Below, one piece after another: positions 16,845 through 25,099 of a stretch of DNA of 41,948 nt (positions are counted from its first letter, which is position 1; each line of letters opens with the position of its first letter). Below the pieces are notes generated by a model that had not been told where the DNA came from, did not search any database, and saw only the letters and a program-made list of their open reading frames with translations. The position numbers and the translations under genes were made by a program. The stretch is from the NCBI RefSeq assembly GCF_900099925.1, contig NZ_FNDE01000034.1:1-41948 (forward strand). Direction: 5' to 3'. The DNA is from Aneurinibacillus thermoaerophilus (lineage in GTDB: Bacteria > Bacillota > Bacilli > Aneurinibacillales > Aneurinibacillaceae).

Positions 16845-17780
16845 TTATCCGAAATGTTCCGCCGCCTGAATCGACCATTCACTGAAATCAGGATTTTGCT
16901 TTTTCCGTGATTCTTTATCATACACAAGCTTCCAGCGCGTGACTGATTTCGGCGCAAGCTTCACCTGCGATAAATCAAAAGCCTGCGCAGCGACGACATC
17001 TCCGGCCGCATCGCGCAGCACGAACGCCATATCTTTTTTTAGCGCCACTTCTTCCGTTCGGCCATTGCGCAGGAATAAGTCAACCACTAAGCTTCCATCT
17101 TCCGCATCATCCACCGCGGCACCAATAAAGTTGATCTGGGCCTCCGTCTCTTGAATCGCTTTTCGAATATTTTCCGTCACTTGCTGTTCCTGTTTTTCCA
17201 TGTACTCACGCATCGAAAAATGTACCGCAGGTTCAAAGTCTAGCTCCGAAACGACCGGGCGAACCGAGCCATCCTCCATATGGAAGCCTACCTTCCAAGA
17301 CGAAAAGTCGGCCTGTGGTACCAGAAAGTCATGGTGTGGAAACAAAAAGCGCAACGGCACCGCGCTATGCGCGGGAATCACCGTCTCCTTCATGTCAAAC
17401 ATACTGCGGGCCACCGTATTTTGATTGGCATCCTGTAACACCAGCGGCAGCCGTTCCAGAGAAATGTCCGCATCCATATTGTTGCGCAGCACCAGCGTCA
17501 GCTTCAGCCCGTTCACTTCCTGCTCGATTTTATAGCCGTCAATCGCAACCTGTCCTTCCGCAATCGGGGACAACTCGCTTATGAAGAACTGAAGTACGTA
17601 TCCTTCCTCCTGAGAAAAACTCTTATCGTGCCCCGGCAGGAAATAAAGTTTCATTCTCGTATTTGTTTCCTCTACTTCGCCGGCCGCTTCCGCTTGTTCC
17701 TCTTTCTTTACCGTATTCTCTGCTGTCTCCGCTTCCGACGCTGCACCCGAAGAGCGAAGTTTTTTAAAAAACGAAATCAT
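16845..17780 (-). CDS. SLAP-domain protein, S-layer assembly/export factor
   Basis: A 311-residue soluble protein with no signal peptide. ATG at 17780 is preceded by AAAGGAGG at 10 bases. After an acidic Ala/Glu-rich linker (residues 10-42) come two related roughly 120-residue units, each a beta-rich SLAP-type domain. They are about residues 45-165 (GQVAIDGYKIEQEVNGLKLTLVLRN ... DFSSWKVGFH) and 190-305 (QINFIGAAVDD ... DFSEWSIQAAEHFG). SLAP proteins accompany accessory SecA2 S-layer export in Bacillus anthracis and relatives. No secA2 lies in this window. Its place between two S-layer-type genes supports a role in their secretion or assembly. The family call is from memory of the motif pattern. 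Confidence 0.75.
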   Translation of the reverse strand: MISFFKKLRSSGAASEAETAENTVKKEEQAEAAGEVEETNTRMKLYFLPGHDKSFSQEEGYVLQFFISELSPIAEGQVAIDGYKIEQEVNGLKLTLVLRNNMDADISLERLPLVLQDANQNTVARSMFDMKETVIPAHSAVPLRFLFPHHDFLVPQADFSSWKVGFHMEDGSVRPVVSELDFEPAVHFSMREYMEKQEQQVTENIRKAIQETEAQINFIGAAVDDAEDGSLVVDLFLRNGRTEEVALKKDMAFVLRDAAGDVVAAQAFDLSQVKLAPKSVTRWKLVYDKESRKKQNPDFSEWSIQAAEHFG

Positions 17781-17810
17781 AGGTAGAATTCCTCCTTTTG
17801 TTCCTTGTCT

Positions 17811-17833
17811 ATTATATCCTTTTTGCATGCAAA
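17811..17833 (-). promoter_or_regulatory. Possible promoter and palindrome upstream of the SLAP gene
   Basis: A TATAAT box (17811-17816) stands 30 bases before the start codon. Just upstream of it is a perfect 12-bp palindrome, TTTGCATGCAAA (17822-17833), placed where an operator would be. The -35 is weak. Confidence 0.4.
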
Positions 17834-17910
17834 GCAGAAGGATAAAACAATGGAAAGTAAGAAAAATCTCCGGTGGCAGAACAGAACAAGCCGTTCCGTC
17901 GTCTTTTCTC

Positions 17911-18438
17911 TTATTTCTGTTCCCGCTCCTGCAATAACGCGCGGCGCAGCTTGCCCAAGGCCCGTTGCTTGCATTTTTTCATACGTTCATACGGCACATT
18001 CAGCCGCCTGGCAACCGCCCGCAAAGAATAGCCGTCACGAATATGCAAGGTTAGGCAAAGCGCCTCCATCTCCGACAAATATGCCATCCACGCCTCCCAG
18101 ACAAGGGACGCATCCGGCGGCAATAAGTCCGCGTCTTCCCATTCCGGTGTCCCTTCCTGTTCCTCTTCATCCCCTTGTGCCGTAAGAAGGCGATGACGGT
18201 CATACCAGCGTCGTTCCTGCGCGTACCAGTTCAGTAGTGCGCCTCGCACAACCATAAACAAATAGCTGGAAAGCGAAGCGCCCCGTTCCGGATTATACAG
18301 CCCGAGCTTCTGCCAGCAGGCGATTCGCGCCACCTGTTTCGCTTCCTCACGCACCACTCCGGCAGAGTAACGGGATATCCAGCGCTCCAGCAACGGTTCA
18401 TATTCCTGGAAAAAAAGTGCCCAATCTTTCTCTTCCAT
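17911..18438 (-). CDS. Sigma-70 family RNA polymerase sigma factor
   Basis: A 175-residue protein with only regions 2 and 4. Region 2 is at about residues 10-75 (ASLSSYLFMVVRGALLNWYAQERRW, the -10 recognition helix). Region 4 is at about 120-170 (EALCLTLHIRDGYSLRAVARRLNVPYERMKKCKQRALGKLRRAL, a helix-turn-helix). A negatively charged linker joins them. The ATG at 18438 is chosen because GGGGGACAAG precedes it; the longer frame from 18555 lacks a usable site. It lies 156 bases downstream of comK on the same strand. No anti-sigma gene is adjacent, so it is more like the small ECF/SigO/ComX-type alternative factors than a membrane-regulated ECF. Its regulon is unknown. Confidence 0.8.
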   Translation of the reverse strand: MEEKDWALFFQEYEPLLERWISRYSAGVVREEAKQVARIACWQKLGLYNPERGASLSSYLFMVVRGALLNWYAQERRWYDRHRLLTAQGDEEEQEGTPEWEDADLLPPDASLVWEAWMAYLSEMEALCLTLHIRDGYSLRAVARRLNVPYERMKKCKQRALGKLRRALLQEREQK

Positions 18439-18594
18439 ACTTCTTGTCCCCCATTGTGCGAGGGCCGGCCCTGCAAAGATTGCGCGCACTTTCATCCTAG
18501 CGGAAGCGCGCATTCGGCGCAGAACACGGTTATGGAATAGAGAAAAATTGTTCACCTTTTCATATGGGACATAGCGACTATCACGAGATAGGCG

Positions 18595-19131
18595 TCAGTT
18601 TTTACACTTTTCCGCCGTAATAGGGGAAAATTGAGCTTCTTTCCTGATGCGGGCCGTAAATTTATAATACACAAACTCGGCGTGAATCAGCTGCTTTTTC
18701 AAGCGCTGGAATGAATACGGAAGCTCCAGCGTATGGTTATCTTCAAGGACAAGGGTCACAGAGGCATCGTGCGAATGGAAACGGTAGGACTGGATAGAAG
18801 ACATACTTACGTACGCTGTTCGGTGTGCCGCGTTGTCGTACCGCGGATACCAAAACGGTATGAGCGTCAGCCCGGCGGAAAGCACGAACGGCGCATGCTT
18901 ACGCTGACCCAGTATCTCATAGGAAAAACGTAAAAGAAGCTTTTCGCTCATACAAAACCAGCGAATTAAACGCTTACAAAAATCCTTGCTGTTGCAGACT
19001 ACATAATAAGTATCTGCACCAACATATAAAACCGTAACATCCCCCACACCCGGCTGCCGCGCTGGATAAAACGCATGGCCATGCCGCGCAAATTGCTCAA
19101 CCGCTTCTGCCACTTCGACAAACTCCTCCAT
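18595..19131 (-). CDS. comK: ComK-family competence transcription factor
   Basis: A 178-residue protein with the ComK fold order. A strand with VTVLYVGADTYYVVCNSKDFCKRL comes first, then SYEILGQRKHAPFVLSAG. Next are LIPFWYPRYDNAAHRTAYVSM, a VLEDNHTLELPYSFQRLKKQL segment, and a short basic C-terminus. This aligns segment by segment with B. subtilis ComK (SYEVTKISHKPPIMV, FLFPTLSSTRPQCGWISHVHV, NGKTMELPISYNSF). The C-terminus is shorter by about 25 residues, a region where the MecA-binding tail lies in B. subtilis, so control by proteolysis may differ. The ATG at 19131 has AGGGAGGG upstream, and a TATAAT box lies at 19181-19186. It should activate comFA/comFC and other uptake genes. Confidence 0.82.
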   Translation of the reverse strand: MEEFVEVAEAVEQFARHGHAFYPARQPGVGDVTVLYVGADTYYVVCNSKDFCKRLIRWFCMSEKLLLRFSYEILGQRKHAPFVLSAGLTLIPFWYPRYDNAAHRTAYVSMSSIQSYRFHSHDASVTLVLEDNHTLELPYSFQRLKKQLIHAEFVYYKFTARIRKEAQFSPITAEKCKN

Positions 19132-19356
19132 ATAATCCCTCCCTATATACTACATTTTTAGGAATAATGTCCTTAGGTATATTATATCAACATTTTTTGT
19201 AAAATCAGGATATGATTCATCGCAAGTTTCATGATGATTTCCTAATATTTGTTGTTTTTCAACAAAAATCTATCCTGCTATCTTTACCGTCTCGACATCT
19301 GTATGATAGAACCTCATGTTCCCTGCCCGCTCGTCCTTTTTTTGCAACAAAGGAAG

Positions 19357-19386
19357 AAGCGCTGCAAGTGTATTTCGCAGCGCCTT
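19357..19386 (-). terminator. Probable terminator after the TolC-like gene
   Basis: A 7-8-bp GC-rich stem (GCGCTGC with GCAGCGC) around a 11-base loop lies 13 bases after the stop. The T run (TTCTTCC) is interrupted, so termination strength is uncertain. Confidence 0.5.
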
Positions 19387-19398
19387 ATGCAACAAACA

Positions 19399-20538
19399 TT
19401 ACTGGGCGGAACCGCCGCCAGCGGATGCTCCCGCGACAACCCAAGGTTTCTCATATGCCAGCTTCAGATTATCAAGTTGAATCAATGTGTCAAAAATTTT
19501 CTTTTTCTTATCGGCTACTGCCAGCTCGGCAGCGGTCACGTCAGCTTTAATTCCTACGCCGGTATCATAGCGTACTTGCGCCATTTTCAACGTTTCTTCC
19601 GCTTTTTTAAGCTCAATCGTTAGCGCTTTGTACTGATCTTCCAGCTGCTTGATAGAATAATAGATAGCACGCATGCCGTCGGCTAAATTTTTCTTCGTAT
19701 CATCCACTTTATTGGCCACTTGCCGTACTCCAATTTCTTCCGCTTTGTAAGAAGTTGAGCTACTTGCATTATACGTATATAGCTCCACATTCAAACGCTG
19801 GATTTTCAACTGTTTTTCCGCCATATCGACCAAATCGCTGTTGGAGACGACGTACGTTATATCATTTTCCAGGTCGGTTTCGCTTCTCTCAAACGGCTTG
19901 AACTGTGGTTCATCCACAAGCGCAAAACGTGCCTCCTGCGGAGCACCAATGAGCGCATTCAGCTTCGTCCAGGCATCATCCAGCGCTTTGTCCGCGGCAG
20001 CTTTTTGTTTAAGGGCAGAGTTGTATTTTCCTTCTTCCTGGCTTAATTCGTACTGGCTCAGCGCCCCTTCTGATGCTTTATAGAAAGCCACATTTTTTTG
20101 CACTTCCTGGTTTTTGACATTGGCCTCAGCCAGCTCTTTCTGTTTCTGCGCTTTTAAAACATTGTTGTAAGCTGTTTTCACCGAATAAATAATGTTGTCT
20201 TTTTCCAGATCATATTTGCGCTTGCTGATGCCCCAAGCCGTATCCGCTTGTATTAAAGCTTTCGCCTTGGCACGCTCTGCTGCTTCTTTCTCTCCGTTGC
20301 CTACACCGATAGGATAAGATTGAATACCGGAGCCGATAGTTTGTCGAATTTCAAACGAGCGATCGATTTCATCCGCCGCATTTTTGAGCGGGATGCTTGC
20401 GTTAAACGCCCGTTCCAGCGCCTGTTCATACGTAAGCGACTGGCTCTGGACGACCGAAGTTGTTTCAGCCGCGTATACCGGAAGGGAAAGCGGGAATAAT
20501 AGAGCAGTAGAAAGGACAAAAGCAGGTAGCTTTTTCAT
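19399..20538 (-). CDS. TolC/OEP-family secreted coiled-coil protein
   Basis: A protein of about 379 residues. Its signal peptide (MKKLPAFVLSTALLF, cleavage near VYA-AETT) is followed by long alpha-helical coiled coils rich in Ala, Lys and Gln. The outer-membrane efflux pattern is visible twice: LTYEQALERAFNASIPLKNA and VKTAYNNVLKAQKQKELAEANV in the first half, then AIYYSIKQLEDQYKALTIELKKAEETLKMAQVRYDTG and VTAAELAVADKKKKIFDTLIQLDNLKLAYEK in the second. This duplicated layout is that of TolC. The organism should lack an outer membrane, so the protein cannot be a conventional outer membrane channel. It lies directly downstream of the main S-layer gene after a terminator. A C-terminal Gly-rich tail ends the protein. 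Confidence 0.8.
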   Translation of the reverse strand: MKKLPAFVLSTALLFPLSLPVYAAETTSVVQSQSLTYEQALERAFNASIPLKNAADEIDRSFEIRQTIGSGIQSYPIGVGNGEKEAAERAKAKALIQADTAWGISKRKYDLEKDNIIYSVKTAYNNVLKAQKQKELAEANVKNQEVQKNVAFYKASEGALSQYELSQEEGKYNSALKQKAAADKALDDAWTKLNALIGAPQEARFALVDEPQFKPFERSETDLENDITYVVSNSDLVDMAEKQLKIQRLNVELYTYNASSSTSYKAEEIGVRQVANKVDDTKKNLADGMRAIYYSIKQLEDQYKALTIELKKAEETLKMAQVRYDTGVGIKADVTAAELAVADKKKKIFDTLIQLDNLKLAYEKPWVVAGASAGGGSAQ

Positions 20539-20577
20539 ATTTTTCATCTCCCTCTAACAAAAGGAAAATAGAGTTGT

Positions 20578-20612
20578 AAGAAAAAAGGAACTCCCAGATG
20601 GGAGCCCCTTTT
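20578..20612 (-). terminator. Strong terminator of the main S-layer gene
   Basis: On the minus strand GGGGCTCCCA pairs with TGGGAGTTCC around a 2-base loop, then TTTTTTC. It begins 21 bases after the stop codon and insulates the TolC-like gene. Confidence 0.92.
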
Positions 20613-20632
20613 TCATGTAGTTGTCAAGCTTA

Positions 20633-22912
20633 TTATTTCACTTGGATTGTGATTTCGCTCGTTTCTTTGTTCCAGTTGATTTCAGCGTTCAGCGCGTTAG
20701 CCAGGTAACGGATCGGAACCATTACGCGGTTGTTTGTTTTCTCTTTGTTGCGCCATACCGGAACATCCATCGGAGTTTTCACACCGTTAATTGTCAGGAA
20801 CTTGTCGCCGACTTTACCGGAGATTACGCGGTCGCCTTTGAAGATCGTGAACGTGCTTGTTTTGTCATCCCAAATGATTTGATCGTCGGATACGTTCAGC
20901 GCATTAGCAGCGAAGCGTACCGGCAGGTAAGCGCGATCCCAGCCTACAAGCGGAGCAGCATCCATTTCGATTTCTTTGCCGTCAACCGTGTATGTTTTGC
21001 TGTTGAGCTTGAATACAATATTCTTCGCTGTTGTATCGGACGGAGCCGGCGTGATCGTTGAACCAATTTTGAAAGTTACAGCATGTTGTGTATTGAATGT
21101 GCCCGGATTCTTATTATCAGTTCCTGTATAAAGGCCTGTTCCTACCCAACCTTTAGAGTCTTTCACATAGTTCTCAACAACTGCAGAGCCACCGATTTTC
21201 GCTTCGATATCGCCTTCCGGAACGGTACGATCCAGCGTCAGACGAACATCAGAAACTTTCAACTTCATCGGCTTAGAAGTGCTTTCCCCTTTAATCGGGA
21301 TAGCCAGCGCATTATCGTTTTCAATGCGGCGAACGTTGCTTGTATCGATCGTGCCGTCGCCTTCTACAACTTCAACTTTCGGTACTTTAGAGAATTTCAC
21401 GCCGCTAGCGAGACGAACGATGATTTCTCCATTTCCGCTCGGACCTTCAACATTCTTTTCAAATACACCTTTTTTCGCTTCTGTAATGTAGAAGGTAGGA
21501 CCTTCCTGATCCTGCGCACCAATTTTCAGTTTTGAAGTGTCTCCTTCCACAGAAACGGCTGCCGGAGCGATGGCTTTCGCAACGACTGCTTTTTGTTCTT
21601 TGATACCGCCACCGGAAACAGTAGCTTCAATGTCGCCCGTTTTGTTAGCATCGATGCTCAGACGAACTTTAAATTCAATTTTTCCAGGCGTTGTGTTTTC
21701 TTTAGTAGTTGGTTCTTCAATTTTAATGCTAAACTCATCGTCTGTACCGTCAATATTTTTCGGTTTATTAGCTTTGACTCCAGATGTGCTCCAGTCAGAC
21801 ACTTCAACAACTTTCACCCAAGACGGGAACTTCACATCAATATCGCGATCTTTGTAGAAAGAACCCGGTACAGATTCCTCAATCGTGATTTTAGCTGTCT
21901 TCGTATATTCATCGAATTTACCAGCTACTAGCTCTTCTACTTTTTCAACTTTAATATTAGCATCGTAATCGCCATATTTTGCTACTGTCAGGTCAGCATC
22001 AGAGAAATCGCCGCCACTAATGTTAACAGTTACATCTGTGCCTTTTGCAGCATCACTTTTCGCTTTAATTTTTGGCGTGATGTAAATGTAACCAGGAGTA
22101 GCACCACTAGTGCTTTGAGAAATTTTTACAGGAATCGTTAACGTGTTGTCACCATTACCGATAATTGCTCCATCTACTTTTGCATTTCCAAAAAAGCTAC
22201 CGCCAAATTTAATTTCACCACTTGACATATCGTCCCATTCAAAGTTGGACGGTAACTTCAATTTCAGAGAATGCGTGCCTGCTGAAATAGCTCCAGCAAA
22301 GTTTTCGTCAATACGAATTTGTCCGCCTATACCGTTCTTACCAATGTAACGAACAGTATCGACAACAGCACGTGTATTGCCAGTGTTTACTGTAGCAAAT
22401 ACGTATTCGCCGGAAGTAACAGTGCTGTTCATGCTATCAATTTTCAATTTCAGTTCACCGCTGGCACCATTCACTTTCACATGCAGCGGAATGTTAATCG
22501 CATTTTTGCTGTCTGGGTCTCCACTTTTAAAACCATTTCCTAGCGGACGAACTTCAATCGTTCTGCTTGAAATGACATTAACTTTTGCTTTCGTGTCAGG
22601 ACTAGCAGAAGATTCACTGCTGTAAACATTACCTGAACCATCAACATAAAATTCAGAGTCAGAGAATTTCCATTCAGTACCAGCCGGCAGCTCCACACGG
22701 AACGTATCGCCTGTAGATACTCCAAATTTTGTGTCATCTTCTTTAACAATAAGATGAGATGTGCCATTTATCTCACTATTGCTACCTACCTGCACTCTCT
22801 TATCAACAAGGTTTGTGCTGTTCGCGCTTACTACACCTGCGCCGAACGGAGCAGCTACAGAAGCAAGAAGCGCAGAAGTCGTTAAAACTTTAAGAGCTTT
22901 ATTCGTCTTCAC
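20633..22912 (-). CDS. Major S-layer-type surface protein
   Basis: A 759-residue exported protein with a GTG start (22912) seven bases after TAGGAGG. The signal peptide is MKTNKALKVLTTSALLAS..., cleaved near VSA-NSTN (about residue 31). Most of the mature chain is repeated beta-sandwich segments, rich in Lys, Asp, Ser, Thr and Gly, without cysteine. A copper amine oxidase N-terminal-like domain occupies the last 120 residues (DRAYLPVRFAANALNVSDDQIIWD, NNRVMVPIRYLANALNAEINWN). There is no SLH domain. Codon use is strongly biased, the leader is about 280 bases with tandem promoters, and the terminator is strong; all fit a very abundant protein. It is the likely acceptor of the glycan made by the downstream-numbered genes. 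Confidence 0.87.
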   Translation of the reverse strand: MKTNKALKVLTTSALLASVAAPFGAGVVSANSTNLVDKRVQVGSNSEINGTSHLIVKEDDTKFGVSTGDTFRVELPAGTEWKFSDSEFYVDGSGNVYSSESSASPDTKAKVNVISSRTIEVRPLGNGFKSGDPDSKNAINIPLHVKVNGASGELKLKIDSMNSTVTSGEYVFATVNTGNTRAVVDTVRYIGKNGIGGQIRIDENFAGAISAGTHSLKLKLPSNFEWDDMSSGEIKFGGSFFGNAKVDGAIIGNGDNTLTIPVKISQSTSGATPGYIYITPKIKAKSDAAKGTDVTVNISGGDFSDADLTVAKYGDYDANIKVEKVEELVAGKFDEYTKTAKITIEESVPGSFYKDRDIDVKFPSWVKVVEVSDWSTSGVKANKPKNIDGTDDEFSIKIEEPTTKENTTPGKIEFKVRLSIDANKTGDIEATVSGGGIKEQKAVVAKAIAPAAVSVEGDTSKLKIGAQDQEGPTFYITEAKKGVFEKNVEGPSGNGEIIVRLASGVKFSKVPKVEVVEGDGTIDTSNVRRIENDNALAIPIKGESTSKPMKLKVSDVRLTLDRTVPEGDIEAKIGGSAVVENYVKDSKGWVGTGLYTGTDNKNPGTFNTQHAVTFKIGSTITPAPSDTTAKNIVFKLNSKTYTVDGKEIEMDAAPLVGWDRAYLPVRFAANALNVSDDQIIWDDKTSTFTIFKGDRVISGKVGDKFLTINGVKTPMDVPVWRNKEKTNNRVMVPIRYLANALNAEINWNKETSEITIQVK

Positions 22913-22959
22913 GTTTTTTTCCTCCTAAGTTAGGGTAATATTTTTGCGGAATTTGCCAC

Positions 22960-22998
22960 CGTGTTTACCATTCCGATTCTTAGCCGTCAGTAAACACG
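22960..22998 (-). promoter_or_regulatory. Stem-loop in the S-layer mRNA leader
   Basis: A perfect 9-bp inverted repeat (CGTGTTTAC with GTAAACACG) with a 21-base loop ends 34 bases before the ribosome site at 22920-22926. It could stabilise the mRNA or bind a regulator. Confidence 0.5.
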
Positions 22999-23178
22999 TG
23001 TCTTCATTGTGAAGGAACATTTCCGCTTTCGGTTCGGTTGAGAGTATTGTTTATCTATATATCTCGAGCCTCTTACTCCCACTATGTACCTTCACCCCCT
23101 TTCGAGGAGTAGAGCTCTTCTTATGTACAATGTAGTATAATGAAAGTTTCACGTGAGACTAAATCATAGAATGACTCT

Positions 23179-23207
23179 GGTATAATCTACTATTTCATGT
23201 CTCACAA
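23179..23207 (-). promoter_or_regulatory. Second candidate promoter of the S-layer gene
   Basis: TTGTGA (23202-23207) and TATACC (23179-23184) are spaced by 17 bases. Both are 4-of-6 matches to consensus. Confidence 0.45.
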
Positions 23208-23212
23208 AGCAC

Positions 23213-23241
23213 AGTATACAATGCCCCAGTCTAAAAGTAAA
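23213..23241 (-). promoter_or_regulatory. Candidate promoter of the S-layer gene
   Basis: TTTACT (23236-23241) and TATACT (23213-23218) are spaced by 17 bases, giving a leader near 290 bases. The region 22913-23506 has no gene; besides these promoters, the leader stem and the 23440 terminator it shows only AT-rich sequence. Confidence 0.55.
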
Positions 23242-23439
23242 TAGAGAAGCTAGTAAAAAATGCATCTCTTTACTTGTTAGACATATCTGCAATATACTGC
23301 ATTAATATAGACGAATATTCATAGAGAAAAGTTGCGCAAAATCTAATGTATTTTTTTGTTTGCTACTTTCTCTTTGAAATATTCATCCTTTGTCATTTGA
23401 CTTACATCTTATTAGACGATGAAACCTTTAAAAAGTTGC

Positions 23440-23469
23440 ACCTGCCGAAAAAAATTTTTTTCGGCAGGT
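23440..23469 (-). terminator. 30-bp perfect palindrome, terminator of the ligase gene
   Basis: ACCTGCCG plus seven A is followed by seven T plus CGGCAGGT, a perfect inverted repeat with no mismatch. It lies 37 bases after the ligase stop and is followed by GCAACTTTTT on the minus strand. It can work in both directions. Confidence 0.85.
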
Positions 23470-23506
23470 ACAAAAACCTATCGTTTTTTCATGAACTGAT
23501 TCTGTC

Positions 23507-25081
23507 TTAAGATTCGGTTCTCTCTTCTCTCAGCAAAGAAACACTAACCCCAAACAAAATCCAGAAAATAAACCCTGTCCCGATAACCGAGTCATTGAAC
23601 ATAGCCTGTACAAGGTACGCACACCATCCGGCAAACAAGCTGGCGAGAATCGCCTGCCGTTCTGTCTGAATTCGTCTTTTAAAAAGGAGCACATGCTGCC
23701 AGGCATGACGCACAATAAGAACGAGAAATGCCAGCAACATGATTACCCCTGAACCAAATGCCAGCCCAATGTACATGTTATGCGGCTTATCCACAATCGT
23801 GTTCGGATCATTGATTCCCGAATTTTTATACGGATCGTCCTGCGGAAAGTAATACGCTAACGTATCCATTCCATAGCCAAGGAACGGGTTTGCCTGAATA
23901 AGTTCCAGTGTTTTGGACCATATATAGACACGCCCCGTTCCCGCTGCCCAGCCCTGCGGCGGTAAGTTGAATTCGTCGTCTGCATTTCCAGACTCGGTTG
24001 CCGCACTAGCAACATGCACAGAAAACGGGGAATGCTTTTGTACAAAATCTTTCCATCCAATTGCTTCGCCTGCGCTGTTCTTCCCTTCCATTGCCCCGCT
24101 GGAAGTTCCAAAGAAAAAGCCTAAACTCTCCTTCCATACTAGCGAATTATGGCTATTCATAGCAAAGAAAACTAACGGGAACGCAATGAGTATAACTAAT
24201 GCTGGTAAAAGCGCGGCTTTTTTGTTTCGTCTTAGTAAAACCATTACAAAAATAAGCGGCAATAGCACAACGAACGTAACAAAGCCACTGGTTGACAACG
24301 AACTAAGCAAAAGAGCAAACGCAACAACGGCACAAATAATATCCAATGCCTTCTTCTTTCCTTGGCCAGAAAGCAAGGCTTTTGTCAAAAACAGTACAAC
24401 AAGCATACCGGCAATCCCGCTAACATAGTTAGGATTGTTAATGGTACTGCTCACGAATCCGTTTAATGATTCTTTCGATAATCCGGCCGGAAGCAGAATC
24501 CCCTGGAAAAAGGCATTATTCAGTATATCGTAACCATAAAAATACGCGAGACCAAGCCCGGCATTGATGAATAAAAGCGGGTACAGCGCATAAATAAGAA
24601 GATTCATTTTCTTTTCTGTATACAAAATATTAGCGGCAATAAAGAAAAGAATAAAATAGCCAAGGTACGTCAGCGTTCCCTCATGTCGGTTGTACTGTCC
24701 AAACATCGCAAGCGTTTTATACTCCGCAAATACACCGGATAACAGGACAAACACAAACATGATAAGAAGCGGAAAATTTATATAGCTTGGTTGAATCTGA
24801 TACCCTTTGGCCAACATCTTGTATACAAAAACACAAATAGCAAATGCAACTACAAGCATAAGCCAGATAAATTTGTAATATGTAAAAATATCCGCCTTCA
24901 TCCCCGTATCAAGTGACGTACCTGTAATCACAGGAGAGAAGAAGGGAAAAATGGCGGCTCTTGTTAGCAATGGAATAACAGCAATCGCAAACAGTAACCC
25001 CCAGATTAAGACTCGATCCGCGCTTTTCTGTCCTTCCATATTCAGCATTTGATCAATATTCATTCCCTGTTTTGTGCTCAC
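23507..25081 (-). CDS. O-antigen ligase/polymerase-family membrane protein, candidate S-layer oligosaccharyltransferase
   Basis: A 524-residue protein with about 12 hydrophobic segments and a large extracellular loop (about residues 330-425). The Wzy_C pattern is visible: the loop ends in IVDKPHNMYIGLAFGSG, with the conserved His seen in WaaL and PglL-type enzymes. GTG at 25081 follows GAAGGAGGGG. Family members either polymerise or transfer lipid-linked glycans; in Geobacillus stearothermophilus a member (WsaB) is proposed to transfer glycan to the S-layer protein. Its place next to the main S-layer gene and after a TPR gene (18-base gap) supports the transfer role, but polymerase activity cannot be excluded. 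Confidence 0.85.
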   Translation of the reverse strand: MSTKQGMNIDQMLNMEGQKSADRVLIWGLLFAIAVIPLLTRAAIFPFFSPVITGTSLDTGMKADIFTYYKFIWLMLVVAFAICVFVYKMLAKGYQIQPSYINFPLLIMFVFVLLSGVFAEYKTLAMFGQYNRHEGTLTYLGYFILFFIAANILYTEKKMNLLIYALYPLLFINAGLGLAYFYGYDILNNAFFQGILLPAGLSKESLNGFVSSTINNPNYVSGIAGMLVVLFLTKALLSGQGKKKALDIICAVVAFALLLSSLSTSGFVTFVVLLPLIFVMVLLRRNKKAALLPALVILIAFPLVFFAMNSHNSLVWKESLGFFFGTSSGAMEGKNSAGEAIGWKDFVQKHSPFSVHVASAATESGNADDEFNLPPQGWAAGTGRVYIWSKTLELIQANPFLGYGMDTLAYYFPQDDPYKNSGINDPNTIVDKPHNMYIGLAFGSGVIMLLAFLVLIVRHAWQHVLLFKRRIQTERQAILASLFAGWCAYLVQAMFNDSVIGTGFIFWILFGVSVSLLREERTES

Positions 25082-25099
25082 TTTATTTCCCCTCCTTCG

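Noticed and set aside
19399..20538. A third S-layer protein
   Set aside because: The sequence is helical coiled coil with duplicated OEP pattern and has no beta repeats or CuAO-like domain.
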